Origin: Henriciella sp.
GTDB lineage: Bacteria; Pseudomonadota; Alphaproteobacteria; Caulobacterales; Hyphomonadaceae
Assembly (NCBI RefSeq): GCF_029936995.1
Contig: NZ_JAPYRE010000007.1
Location: 62,001-126,000 of the forward strand
Direction of reading: 5' to 3'
Length of the DNA: 64,000 bases
The position numbers were made by a program, and so were the translations under genes. Positions 54,369-63,751 of the stretch are shown piece after piece. How positions within the stretch are numbered: position 1 is the stretch's first letter; the number at the start of each line of letters is the position of its first letter. The notes below the pieces were generated by a model that was not told the DNA's origin, did not search any database, and saw only the letters and a program-made list of their open reading frames with translations.

Positions 54369-56195
54369 ATGAGTGCTTTCTTCGCCATGATCTGGGAAGC
54401 GGAGAATATGAAAGCCGCCGAGCAGGCTGGTGTCATCGAAACACGCCTGCATCATCATTTAGGCAGATCCGTAAGCTCATGCACCGCAGAGGGCTTACGC
54501 GTTTATGATCTGCATCCGGCATCAACCAGCCCGGGATTGATCGAACTCCGGCCGGTCAATAGCCAGCCTTCCGGCGCCGTCTTCGGCACACTCTTCAAAA
54601 ATCGGACAGACCTCGTCGCGGGTCCACCTTTGACTCAGTTCGATCCCTCGGACAGTGCGCACCTCATGACATCTGCGGGCAGCGCCCTGATCTCGGACTT
54701 CTGGGGAAGTTATGTCGCAGTTCTGAGAACGCCCCAGGGCGTGGCCGTTCTTGCGGATCCGACCTCGTCCATACCCTGTTTCTATAGCAACGCCGGCAAT
54801 GTCACACTTGTCTTCTCACACCTGGAAGCGTGCGAGTTTCTCGATCGGACACAATTCTCCATCAACTATGACTTCATCCGTGCGCTGCTCGTCTATGACA
54901 AGATCCAGAACGGGCAGACCGGCCTGAATGAAGTGCATGAACTTGCGGGCGGGCACCGTCTGACCGTTACCCGCCAAGGCCTTCATGTCGAGCAGCTGTG
55001 GGACCCGCGCAAGACTGCGCGCAGACCCTGCGAGGAGGCGGAACCCGCGGCTGCTTCGATACTGCGGGACACGATAGAATATGTCGTGCATTCGAGGGCT
55101 AAAGCCTGTCACGGCGGTATAACCCTTAATCTCTCGGGCGGCCTGGATTCAGCGATCGTGGCTGCGACGCTCGGCAGACATTCCTCTTTGACCCGGGCCA
55201 ACGCCGTCCACTTCGTCCTGCAATCTGAAGATCCATCTGAGCTGGCGTATGCGCAGGCAGTCGCCAGTCATGCCGAGATCGGTCTCGAAGAGGTTGCGGT
55301 TACGCCGCAGCGGACGCTGCCGGGTCCGGCAGATCATCCTTTGTCGGTACGCCCATTCCGCAGCTTCCTCGGACAGGATCTCACAACCCACCTTGCCGGG
55401 CTGGCGCAACTGGAAGGCCGCACGATCTTCACAGGCCAGGGTGGCGATCACCTGTTTCTCGAAACCCGCAGCGCGCTCGGCTTCGCCGAATACCTGCAAC
55501 ACTGTGGTCTGGGCAGACAGGCCCGCATGGAGCTTCTCAACTCGGCCCGGCTTTCCGGCCTCTCCATCTGGCAGGCGCTTGGCAAAACCTTCGCCACGAC
55601 ATTGAACAGCTTACGGAATGGCGATGGCGCTCATGGTATTCTCGACCGCAGGACCCGGATGAACCAGAACGACCATGAGACACTCGATCCGGCAGCCCTG
55701 TTGCCGGAATGGGCCAGCGACAGGCAAGGTCTTCCAGCCGCAAAGTTCGGCCAGATCGCCAGTCTGGTTCACATGTTCCAGATCCGCAGCGGGCTTGCAT
55801 CGCTCCACTCCCGGCCGGTTGTTCACCCGCTGATTTCCCAACCGCTTATCGAACTCTGCCTGCGGCTGCCCACCTATCTGCTTTGCACTGACGGACAGGG
55901 GCGCGGGCTGGTCCGCAAGGCCATGGCCGGCCTGGTTCCGGATCAGGTTCGGCTCAGACGCTCGAAAGGAGACGCCTCCCGATTTTTCATCGACCAGCTG
56001 GATAGCCACCGCGAGATGATCGCTGAGGTGATCCGGCATGGCGAGCTGGTCCGTCATGATCTGCTAGATCCGGCAGATCTGGATATATTTCTCGGGCGCG
56101 AGGAATACCGGCACCAGACATTCGGGCGTATGCTGCTCATCCATTACGCCATTGAGGCCTGGCTCCAGTCATGGAAGCAGGTGGGGCGACACTAG
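54369..56195 (+). CDS. Lasso peptide cyclase, asparagine-synthetase-like (C protein)
   Basis: The 608-residue protein resembles AsnB with a degenerate glutaminase-like N-terminus (no Cys2) and a C-terminal synthetase domain. The PP-loop is LNLSGGLDSAIVAATLG near residue 254. GQGGDHLFLE is the nucleotide-binding region, and LRRSKGDASRFFID lies near the end. It adenylates the side chain of Glu8 and joins it to Gly1. It follows the B gene after a single base. The end overlaps the convergent isopeptidase stop by 4 bases. Confidence 0.92.
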   Translation: MSAFFAMIWEAENMKAAEQAGVIETRLHHHLGRSVSSCTAEGLRVYDLHPASTSPGLIELRPVNSQPSGAVFGTLFKNRTDLVAGPPLTQFDPSDSAHLMTSAGSALISDFWGSYVAVLRTPQGVAVLADPTSSIPCFYSNAGNVTLVFSHLEACEFLDRTQFSINYDFIRALLVYDKIQNGQTGLNEVHELAGGHRLTVTRQGLHVEQLWDPRKTARRPCEEAEPAAASILRDTIEYVVHSRAKACHGGITLNLSGGLDSAIVAATLGRHSSLTRANAVHFVLQSEDPSELAYAQAVASHAEIGLEEVAVTPQRTLPGPADHPLSVRPFRSFLGQDLTTHLAGLAQLEGRTIFTGQGGDHLFLETRSALGFAEYLQHCGLGRQARMELLNSARLSGLSIWQALGKTFATTLNSLRNGDGAHGILDRRTRMNQNDHETLDPAALLPEWASDRQGLPAAKFGQIASLVHMFQIRSGLASLHSRPVVHPLISQPLIELCLRLPTYLLCTDGQGRGLVRKAMAGLVPDQVRLRRSKGDASRFFIDQLDSHREMIAEVIRHGELVRHDLLDPADLDIFLGREEYRHQTFGRMLLIHYAIEAWLQSWKQVGRH

Positions 56196-58843
56196 TCGCG
56201 AGCACGCGGCGTATCCTCGTCCGGAGTGAAGATACCGCTTTCTTCGAGAAACCCATCGATCCGCCTCCAGAAATCGCGGATATTATCAGGCGATGAGGGA
56301 CCATGCCCTTCGCCCCAGTAGCGGACATAACGCGCCTCCTTTCCAGCCCGGTAAAGCGCGCCGAACATTTCGTCATATTGCGCCATGTCGAAATAATCGA
56401 AATCGCTGTGGACGAGCAGCACGGGTGCCGTGATGTCCGCCGCGTTCGCGACGGGGCTGGTTCGCGCATAGGCGGCGGGGTTTTCAAGTGCACTTTCGCC
56501 AAACCCGAACGGACAGTAATGGCTTGGCCCTTCCATGGCGCATTCATAGCGCCACCTGTTATCGCCGCCATTCTGGTCGAGATGAAAATACCGCATCAGC
56601 CCGCGCGCGCCAAAATAATGACTGAAATAATCGGCCCAGCCATTGACCGATATCACGGCGGCAAGCCTGTCCGACTGTGTCGCCGCGACCAGGGAGGCAA
56701 TTCCGCCCTGGCTGAAGCCGTAAAGCGCAATACGGCCGGGATCGGCATAGCCCTGCTCTACCAGCGCGCCGATTGCCTGATCCAGGAGATTCCCATACCC
56801 GGCGAGCGACCCCTCCGGCGTGGAAGCGAGATCGAGAGGCAGGGCGGGACGAAAGTAGATAAATCCCCGGGCGCTCCAGAGATCATCCAAAACGGCCCCG
56901 GCCCGGGCGGCATCTTCAAGGGTCTTACACCTCCCGCCTGTTCCCGTCGGGTAGACTTCAACCAGAACCGGATAGCGTTTCCCGCTTTCATAGCCGGGCG
57001 GCAGAAGGAGACAGCCCTGCATGGACCTGGCCGGTTGCTCCCCTGACGGATCCTCCAGGGTGTAGGAAACCGGCCGGTCAACCGGATGATTTATGCCGTT
57101 GAGATGCTCATTGATACGTGCCAGCTCCTCAACACGCCCGTGCCCCCGGATGAGAAGCAGACGCGTCGCAGCCCCCTCCTTCAGCGTCGCGACCATGGCC
57201 CCGGCCGCCCGGGACGCGGCAAGAACCCTCGCCCCGGCAATGCCGACTGGCTGGAGTGCGACAGCATTGTCAGTCCCGTCAAAGTTGACATGAACAATGG
57301 CGCCATCGCCCTCCACATCCGGCGTCTCGACAATGAAGTCCGCTGTATCCTGCAAGGGGTAGCGTATCAGCGGCGAGCCGAGGCGGAACTCGTTCGACCA
57401 GCTGTGCGCCATGTTTGGCCGATAGGTCAGCGGGCCAGTGATTTCGATACCTTCCGGCAGAATAGGGTCTACAGGTCTCTCCGTCCCAAGCCGAACCACG
57501 TTCGTCCCAGATATGATCGTAATCGACCGGTCACCGGCGTGGAGCAATTGCCCGGCCGGGCTGTCGAGCGAAGCAGACAGGTTCGAGATCGTGCCGCCCG
57601 GACCGAGCAGGTACCAGTCGAGCCGCTCCTCATCTGCGTCTCGCGCCAGCACGGCAATACCTTCATCGAGCAGCGCCGCACGCGCCGGACCCGCCCACCA
57701 CTTGTAATCAGGATCCAGATGATTGGTTGCGAGAACCAGCGCGCCATGGTCCCGGCACCCGGGTCTAAGCGCCGCGGTATCGACAATGTAGAAACACCCC
57801 TCTTGCGGGGTTTCCTGGCGGTCCCATCCGAAGACGGCAAAGCGCCGGCTGTCCGGCGACCAGGTCAGGGAATGAGGATCGATGTTAAACGGACCATTGA
57901 AGACGTCGGTCTTCCCCGTCTTGAGGTCGATCAGCCGCAGCCCGTAGCGCCGGTCGAATACCGGATGCGTCTCGTGTGCCACAGGGCGGGCATCGGGGGG
58001 CGGACGCCGGCGTTCCCCGGTCCGCGCAGCAATCAGGTAACGGCGATCCGGCGAGACACGCACACCTGCAAACCGCCCTTCTGCCACAAGCCTTGTTGTT
58101 CCGGAGGAGAGATCAAACTCGACAAGTCGGCCGGACGCCCAGTCTTCGGACCGGTCGCGCCCCGTGCTCACCGCTTCCGATGCTGTTACCCCCTCGCCGG
58201 ACCATGCCTTGTTCCATTCGCGCCAGAGGAACCGGCCAGCCGTGCCGCGACTGCGCATCTCGGAGCCTGGGAGGTCGGGGTCGCGCACCGGCACGACGAA
58301 GCGATCATTCGACGTCCAGACAAGGCGTTCATTATACCTCGCTCCGGCGACATATCTGTCGCGTATATCAGGCATTTCAGAGAAGCGGACACAGTCGTCG
58401 CGCCCCGTGCGGCAGACGACCAGGCGATGCCGACCCAGCCTGTGTTCAATCGTCACGACCCGGCTTCCATCCGGAGAGAACCCGAACAGGAAGTTCGTCG
58501 CGTCCGGATCGAGGCCAGGTTGAAGCCGCGCAGGTTCAGAACCGGCCATATCCCTGACCCAGAGCTGGTGTCCGCTCAGCCCATAGGCCCGCAACCAGTA
58601 GGAATAGTCAGCCAGTGTCTCATAGGCGGGCACGAGATTGTAGGCGAGCCACTTGCCATCCGGCGAAAAGGCCGCCTCACCGATCCCTTCGATCATCAGT
58701 ACGTCATCAAGGGTCAGCAGGCGGCGACCTTCATCTTCACCGGTCCCGGCACGTGCCGCAAAAGGATCAGCAAGCAGGCAAAGCAGCCCGGTCACAAAAA
58801 CCAGACGGACCATCTCCGCCCGAAACAGGAAACGGGAACTCAT
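56192..58843 (-). CDS. AtxE2-type lasso peptide isopeptidase (S9 family)
   Basis: The protein has 883 residues from the ATG at 58843. A signal peptide (VRLVFVTGLLCLLADPFAARA) puts it in the periplasm. A beta-propeller fills the middle. The C-terminal hydrolase has Ser711 in GFSQGG, the acid in HSDFDYFD (Asp814 or 816) and His847 in GEGHGPSS. AtxE2 relatives hydrolyse the isopeptide bond of imported lasso peptides. It lies next to the receptor and faces the biosynthetic genes, the usual layout. It is longer than my memory of AtxE2, so a propeller extension is possible. Confidence 0.88.
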   Translation of the reverse strand: MSSRFLFRAEMVRLVFVTGLLCLLADPFAARAGTGEDEGRRLLTLDDVLMIEGIGEAAFSPDGKWLAYNLVPAYETLADYSYWLRAYGLSGHQLWVRDMAGSEPARLQPGLDPDATNFLFGFSPDGSRVVTIEHRLGRHRLVVCRTGRDDCVRFSEMPDIRDRYVAGARYNERLVWTSNDRFVVPVRDPDLPGSEMRSRGTAGRFLWREWNKAWSGEGVTASEAVSTGRDRSEDWASGRLVEFDLSSGTTRLVAEGRFAGVRVSPDRRYLIAARTGERRRPPPDARPVAHETHPVFDRRYGLRLIDLKTGKTDVFNGPFNIDPHSLTWSPDSRRFAVFGWDRQETPQEGCFYIVDTAALRPGCRDHGALVLATNHLDPDYKWWAGPARAALLDEGIAVLARDADEERLDWYLLGPGGTISNLSASLDSPAGQLLHAGDRSITIISGTNVVRLGTERPVDPILPEGIEITGPLTYRPNMAHSWSNEFRLGSPLIRYPLQDTADFIVETPDVEGDGAIVHVNFDGTDNAVALQPVGIAGARVLAASRAAGAMVATLKEGAATRLLLIRGHGRVEELARINEHLNGINHPVDRPVSYTLEDPSGEQPARSMQGCLLLPPGYESGKRYPVLVEVYPTGTGGRCKTLEDAARAGAVLDDLWSARGFIYFRPALPLDLASTPEGSLAGYGNLLDQAIGALVEQGYADPGRIALYGFSQGGIASLVAATQSDRLAAVISVNGWADYFSHYFGARGLMRYFHLDQNGGDNRWRYECAMEGPSHYCPFGFGESALENPAAYARTSPVANAADITAPVLLVHSDFDYFDMAQYDEMFGALYRAGKEARYVRYWGEGHGPSSPDNIRDFWRRIDGFLEESGIFTPDEDTPRARD

Positions 58844-58930
58844 CGGGTCTCTCCCCTGATGCATGGCGAAGGCCCTCTGCGTCACGATGCTTTCCAGCGC
58901 GCGACAAAAGGGGCCTCGGCCGATGACACT

Positions 58931-61687
58931 TCAGAACGTCTTGCGAACTTCGACGCTGACGAACCGGCCGATCGGAGAGGCATTGGCCGGATCGTAGCCG
59001 GTCAGGGCGAACCCGCTCAGAGGCGGCGCACTCGGCGGCGACTCATCGAACAGATTGGTCGCCGAAAGATTGAAGACCGTGCCCGATAGCCAGCCCGTCC
59101 GGTCCTCGCCAAAATCGTATGACAGCGAAAGGTCGGCGGTAATCCATGAGCCGATCCGGCGCGCATCGGCGGTACCATCAATCCTGTAGTCATCGGTATA
59201 GTTGACGAAGAAATTCCCCGTAAAACCACCCCTGGAGAGACCAAGATGCGCGCGCAACTGCAGGTCAACCGGATTGTAAAGCGTGTTCAGTGTCTCGACC
59301 GCCGGCGTCGTCTCTGCGGCCTGCTTCACGAAATCGATGATGTAGTTCGCATTGATCCCGGCCGAGACACGCCCGATTTCCGCATCCGCGGAATAACCAA
59401 GCTGGAGGTCGATCCCGCGCGTTTCGGTCGACGCCAGATTGCGTGTCAGATTCACCCTGTTGATGAAGCCGATATTCTCGACCGCGGTCGCGCCACCAGC
59501 CAGAATGACCGGGCGGCTGAGCGATGCCAGCAGGGCATCGATCTGTACGTCGGTGGGGAAGAAGATCACCGTTCCAGCCGGGAAAAGATCAGGATTGTCA
59601 AAAGCCAGGCCGGGCGCGAAGTTGGAATTCAGATTGCCCGGAATGGGTGTCGCACCGAGACGGTCCTCGAAATTGATATCGTAATAGGAACTGCTCAGAG
59701 ACCAATCGTGTACGCCCGAGCTCACCTCATAGTCGATCCCGGCGGTGAAGGTTCGCGACGTCTCTGGCTCAAGATCGGGGGCTGTCCCGTTGGCCTGGAT
59801 ATAGTTCACACCGGCCAGTGACGGATCTGGCAGCTCTATGCCGAATATACCGCGTATGAAATCATAGGGCAGCACGCCTGCAATCCGGTCAAGCGCACCG
59901 GCCTGACCCAGCGCCGGGGGCGCGAAGGATGTGCTGTAGGAGCTTCTGAGGTTCAGCCCGTCCACGGGTGCCCAGAGGAGCCCGATCTTGGGGTTCGACG
60001 TCGAGCCGAAGTCGGAATAGTCGTCGATACGGCCAGACAGGTTGAGTTCGACGCGGTCCGCCAGCGGCTGGGCGTTGCCCGGCCCGATCAGCGGAAACAG
60101 GACTTCCGCATAGACAGAGGAAACATCACGCTCACCGTCCCGCAGCGCGGGCGATCCGGCCTGCTGGACCCTGAAACGCTCCTGGCGGACCTGTCCGCCC
60201 ATGGCTGCCCTCACCTGCCCGCCCGGCAATTCGAACAGATCGCCATTGAGCAGCACCCCGGCTGACCAGAGATCGGACTCGGTCTTCTGCCGCGACGGAT
60301 CCCGCGGCACCGGCGACAGGATCCGGGACGTCCGGTCATTCCGGATCTGGCTGTAATTGCCGTCCAGCGACAGGATCCAGCGGTCAGAAAACCGGTATTC
60401 CGCACCGAGATTGAAGGTCAGGCTTTCAGACCCGATCCTGTTGCGGCCAGCGGAGGCAAAACTGCCAATGCCGACCGCCCGGCTATCAACCTCGCGGTCG
60501 GAATAAAGAAGTGTCGATGAGAAGTCGAGCCGGCGCCCCACCTCCTGATTGGCGGACAGGACCAGGCTGTTGCGGGTCTGGGCGGGGAGCAGGTCGAACA
60601 CATCGGTAAGTGTGATCGGGTCGCCGCCCGACAAGGGCGGGACGGCAATATCCGGGCGCTCCGACAGGGTCAGGTTTCCACGGTCGGAATATTCATAGAC
60701 AGCGAGCAGGTTCCCGCTGTCCCACGCGGTCCCGGCGGACTGGCTGAAGCGATATGCGTCAAGATCGCCGCTGGTCACCGTTCCGTAGCGCAGCGCAGTT
60801 TCCGCCCCTTCAAAGTCATCCCGAAGGACAAGATTGATCACCCCGGCCACGGCATCGCCGCCATAAATGGAAGAGGCCCCGTCGGTCAGCACCTCGACCC
60901 GTTCAAGGGCTGAGACCGGAATGAGGGAGAGATCGACAAAATCCCCTATCGTTGAGGTCGGAGCGACCCTGTTGCCGTTCAGCAGGGTCAGCGTCGCCCC
61001 GGATCCCAGCCCGCGGAGATTGGCACCGGTGCCATAAGTATTGTTCGATTGTGAGTTGCGGTCATTCGGCAGTCCCTGCCCGGCTGCAAACTCGGTCGAC
61101 CCGCCGCTGAAATTCTGCGGCAGCTGGCGGATAAACTGTTCGGTCGAAGAGGCTGCCGACTGCAGCAGGTCCTCGCGGTCATAGACCTGTAGCGGAGAAC
61201 TCTCCGGCGCGAAGCCGCGCAGACTGGTGCCGGTCACCCTGACCGTATCGATGCGAAGCGCACTTTCCTGGTCCGTTTCAGTCCCGGCGGGTCCAGGGAC
61301 CTCCACAGGCGCGACGGGAGTCCGTTCGGGTGCTCTCTCGCGTCCCGGTACAGGTGCATCAGGCGCTTTCCTTACAATCAGCGCTTCACCGCCGCCACGA
61401 ACCGCAACCAGCCCGCTTCCGGCCAGAAGGCGTTCCAGCGCTTCTTCAGGCGAATAGTCCCCTTCGAGAGCCTCAACATCACGGCCTGCAACAAGCGGCC
61501 TCGAGAACATGATGGGCGTACCGGTCTGTGCGCTCAGCGCCTGCAGGGCTTCAGCCAGCGAGGCTGCCTCGATCGTCACCTCTGTGCGTTCGCGCCCATC
61601 CTGCGCGGCAGCCGTGCCAGCGCCTGCGATCATCGATACGGCCACTGCGCCAAGCAGTTGCCGTCTCAGGCCAGTCTTCATCCCCAT
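58931..61687 (-). CDS. TonB-dependent receptor with an N-terminal STN signalling domain
   Basis: The 918-residue protein has a signal peptide (LLGAVAVSMIAGAGTAAAQ) and a secretin/TonB short N-terminal domain (about 35-110: EALQALSAQTGTPIMFSRPL). A Pro/Glu-rich linker, a plug with GANLRGLGSGATLTLLNGNRV, VEVLTDGASSIYGGDAVAGVINLVLR, and a barrel ending in SVEVRKTF complete it. The STN domain signals to FecR, encoded 118 bases upstream. Next to the isopeptidase, this is the likely lasso peptide receptor. It belongs to the TonB-FecR-sigma regulatory relay. Confidence 0.92.
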   Translation of the reverse strand: MGMKTGLRRQLLGAVAVSMIAGAGTAAAQDGRERTEVTIEAASLAEALQALSAQTGTPIMFSRPLVAGRDVEALEGDYSPEEALERLLAGSGLVAVRGGGEALIVRKAPDAPVPGRERAPERTPVAPVEVPGPAGTETDQESALRIDTVRVTGTSLRGFAPESSPLQVYDREDLLQSAASSTEQFIRQLPQNFSGGSTEFAAGQGLPNDRNSQSNNTYGTGANLRGLGSGATLTLLNGNRVAPTSTIGDFVDLSLIPVSALERVEVLTDGASSIYGGDAVAGVINLVLRDDFEGAETALRYGTVTSGDLDAYRFSQSAGTAWDSGNLLAVYEYSDRGNLTLSERPDIAVPPLSGGDPITLTDVFDLLPAQTRNSLVLSANQEVGRRLDFSSTLLYSDREVDSRAVGIGSFASAGRNRIGSESLTFNLGAEYRFSDRWILSLDGNYSQIRNDRTSRILSPVPRDPSRQKTESDLWSAGVLLNGDLFELPGGQVRAAMGGQVRQERFRVQQAGSPALRDGERDVSSVYAEVLFPLIGPGNAQPLADRVELNLSGRIDDYSDFGSTSNPKIGLLWAPVDGLNLRSSYSTSFAPPALGQAGALDRIAGVLPYDFIRGIFGIELPDPSLAGVNYIQANGTAPDLEPETSRTFTAGIDYEVSSGVHDWSLSSSYYDINFEDRLGATPIPGNLNSNFAPGLAFDNPDLFPAGTVIFFPTDVQIDALLASLSRPVILAGGATAVENIGFINRVNLTRNLASTETRGIDLQLGYSADAEIGRVSAGINANYIIDFVKQAAETTPAVETLNTLYNPVDLQLRAHLGLSRGGFTGNFFVNYTDDYRIDGTADARRIGSWITADLSLSYDFGEDRTGWLSGTVFNLSATNLFDESPPSAPPLSGFALTGYDPANASPIGRFVSVEVRKTF

Positions 61688-61805
61688 ATTGCCCCTCCGG
61701 ACGTGTTGTTGAATCCGGCTGGCACCCCGGTCGGGCCCAGCTCGATAAATTCAACAAGCCGTCCGGCCTGCCATGCAGAAATTCTCCGAACCGCTGTCTG
61801 TGGGG

Positions 61806-62774
61806 CTAATCCCGCTCCTGGCGCCGCAGCGTGATCGTGCGGCCGGACATGTCCGCCGTCACTGGCAGGAAGAGCTCGAGGCTCTCGGCAAAGTCCCGCT
61901 GCTGGCCCGCCGGGAAGCTGCCGCTGATCCGTTCTGCCGCCAGGGCCTGATCCCCGATCCTGATCGTCACACTGGAGTAGCGGTTCATCTCGGCCACAGC
62001 CTCGGCGAGGGTCGTATTATCGAACTGAACCAGCCCGGACGTCCACCGCCCGACACTTTCCAGGTCGACTTCTGAAACCTCGACACCGCCATCCGCCTGC
62101 ATGACAAGCTGGTCCCCGGGCTCCAGCACGCTCCCCTGCCCTGCCCCGTCCGAAGCCCCGACCCTGACCGATCCCTCGACCAGCGTGATCGCAACCTCAT
62201 CCCCGCCAGCCTGAACATTGAACCGTGTCCCAAGCGCCTCGGTCCGGCTGGCGCCGGCCATGACCACAAAGGGCCGGGCCTCGCCTGCGACATCAAACAA
62301 GGCCTCGCCCCAAGCGAGCTCTATCTCGCGCGCGTCTTCTCCAAGCCTCACCTCGACCCGGCTTGCGGTATTGAGCGTGACCGTCGATCCATCGGCGAGC
62401 ACCACCTGCCGAACCTCGCCAATGTCCGTCACATAAATATCCGGTGCCACTGGTTGAGCAGCCGGCCAGACCCCCACAACCACAAGCCCGATGAGCACAA
62501 GCGCGGCGATCCCGCCAAGCCAGCCCACCCATCCCGGTACGCGGTCCTTCCGGGACACCTCCCGGTCTTCCCGCGCCCGCCGGCCAAAGCCTGAACGGTC
62601 CATGGCCACCAGGGAGCGTTCGATCTCACCAAAGGCTGCGGCATTCGCCGGATCGCTCTCCCAGGCCTGGAAGGCTTCCCAGGTCTCGTGCGAAAGGCCG
62701 GGCTCCTGCAGCTCGGCATACCAGTCCGCCGCGGCTTTCAGCCGCTCCGAATATCTGTCCCGATGTGCCGTCAT
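61806..62774 (-). CDS. FecR-family anti-sigma factor
   Basis: The 322-residue protein has a cytoplasmic DUF4880/N-terminal anti-sigma domain (about 1-70: ADWYAELQEPGLSHETWEAFQAWESDPANAAAFGEIE), one membrane helix (about 83-102) and a periplasmic FecR domain (TDIGEVRQVVLADGSTVTLNTASRVEV, then LGTRFNVQAGG). It holds or activates the sigma factor and receives the signal of the receptor's STN domain. A GTG at 62783 gives a GTGA overlap with the sigma stop; the ATG at 62774 has a better spaced site. Confidence 0.92.
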   Translation of the reverse strand: MTAHRDRYSERLKAAADWYAELQEPGLSHETWEAFQAWESDPANAAAFGEIERSLVAMDRSGFGRRAREDREVSRKDRVPGWVGWLGGIAALVLIGLVVVGVWPAAQPVAPDIYVTDIGEVRQVVLADGSTVTLNTASRVEVRLGEDAREIELAWGEALFDVAGEARPFVVMAGASRTEALGTRFNVQAGGDEVAITLVEGSVRVGASDGAGQGSVLEPGDQLVMQADGGVEVSEVDLESVGRWTSGLVQFDNTTLAEAVAEMNRYSSVTIRIGDQALAAERISGSFPAGQQRDFAESLELFLPVTADMSGRTITLRRQERD

Positions 62775-62779
62775 GAGCT

Positions 62780-63409
62780 TCACCCTGCCGGGTTCGCTTC
62801 CCGGCCTTCCAACCTTGCGAGACGTTCGGCAATCTCGGCGAGTGCCGTCGCAACCTCACTCTTGGCCGTTCTCGGTGAAACTGACAAGCGCCGCGCGATC
62901 TCATCATAGGTGAGCCCGTCATAGCGGTGGAGCCTGAGCACTTCGCGGCGCCGCCACGGCATGGCGGCAATGGTCTGCTCGGCGATGGCGAGAAGCTGGG
63001 CATTCATGAGCTGTTTCTCCGGCGTCACGGTCCGCGCACAGGCCAGCGCCTCGCCAACACTCCCGACTTCGACAGAGGCCTGCTGCTGACGCCTGTGGCC
63101 CGACTTCAGATGATTGACGGTCAGATTGCGCAGGGTCGTGAACAAGAGCTTGCGAAGTTCCTCACCCGCCCTGTCCGGATAGGCCCGCCCCACAGCAACA
63201 AAGGCATCCTGCACCAGGTCCTCGGCATCCGCCCGGTTCCCCACCCGCAACAGTGCCAGACGCACGAGTTGCCTTCGATGATGGTGAAAGATACTCCGAA
63301 GATGTTGGTCTGACTGATCAGAGTTGAACTCACCTGAATCCTCACTTGGACCCCGCCGAAATCGCGACAGTCTCAGTTCCGTTTTCGTGGTATTAACGGG
63401 GCTAACCAA
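62780..63409 (-). CDS. ECF-type RNA polymerase sigma factor
   Basis: The 209-residue protein has region 2 (LVRLALLRVGNRADAEDLVQDAFVAVGRAYP, about 47-80) and region 4 (EQTIAAMPWRRREVLRLHRYDGLTYDEIARRLSVSPRTAKSEVATALAEI). It is of the FecI kind, with the FecR anti-sigma gene overlapped or nearly touching downstream. Its targets should include the receptor and perhaps the lasso genes. Its start faces the XRE regulator across a 25-bp palindrome (63426-63450). Confidence 0.92.
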   Translation of the reverse strand: MVSPVNTTKTELRLSRFRRGPSEDSGEFNSDQSDQHLRSIFHHHRRQLVRLALLRVGNRADAEDLVQDAFVAVGRAYPDRAGEELRKLLFTTLRNLTVNHLKSGHRRQQQASVEVGSVGEALACARTVTPEKQLMNAQLLAIAEQTIAAMPWRRREVLRLHRYDGLTYDEIARRLSVSPRTAKSEVATALAEIAERLARLEGREANPAG

Positions 63410-63425
63410 GTCGCAGCTTCCTAGC

Positions 63426-63450
63426 GAATAATCCCAAAATGGGATTATTC
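63426..63450. promoter_or_regulatory. Perfect 25-base palindrome between the sigma and XRE genes
   Basis: GAATAATCCCA (63426-63436), AAA, TGGGATTATTC (63440-63450). The arms match perfectly. It sits 16 bases beyond the sigma start codon, where a bound protein would block its promoter, and 28 bases before the XRE gene. It is the likely operator of that regulator. Confidence 0.8.
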
Positions 63451-63468
63451 CATATCAGGATTACGAAG

Positions 63469-63488
63469 GCAATCTCTAATGGGATTGC
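63469..63488. promoter_or_regulatory. Second inverted repeat over the XRE start codon
   Basis: GCAATC (63469-63474) and GATTGC (63483-63488) are inverted with 8 bases between, spanning the XRE ATG at 63479. The arms share AATC/GATT with the 25-bp palindrome, which suggests a weaker autoregulatory site. Confidence 0.5.
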
Positions 63489-63751
63489 TGAGTAAGTACT
63501 TGGGAAAATATCTTCGTTCTCCTGCCCACCAATTGCTCATATCGGAGATCAAGGCAGCTCGCCTTCAGGCGGGCCTGTCACAGCAGGCGCTGGCAAAGCG
63601 GTTGGGCCACCCGCAGTCATACATAGCAAAAATAGAAACAGGCGAGCGTCGGATCGACGTAATCGAGTTCCTCTTGCTGCTCAACGTTCTGGAAATCAGT
63701 TATACTGATATGCTCGAGCCAATCGCGAAATTACTGAACGACTCTTGGTAA
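63479..63751 (+). CDS. XRE-family transcriptional regulator
   Basis: The 90-residue protein has a short N-terminus and one helix-turn-helix domain: ISEIKAARLQAGLSQQALAKRLGHPQSYIAKIETGERRIDVIEFLLLLNVLEI. No effector domain follows. Two palindromes flank its start. It faces the sigma-FecR-receptor operon and probably represses it and itself, giving a second layer of control over the lasso uptake genes. A further role in element maintenance is possible. Confidence 0.88.
   Translation: MGLLSKYLGKYLRSPAHQLLISEIKAARLQAGLSQQALAKRLGHPQSYIAKIETGERRIDVIEFLLLLNVLEISYTDMLEPIAKLLNDSW

Noticed and set aside
57086-59089. Long plus-strand open frame over the isopeptidase gene
   Set aside because: It lies antisense to a well-supported gene and is rich in Arg and Pro, as expected of GC-rich complementary frames.
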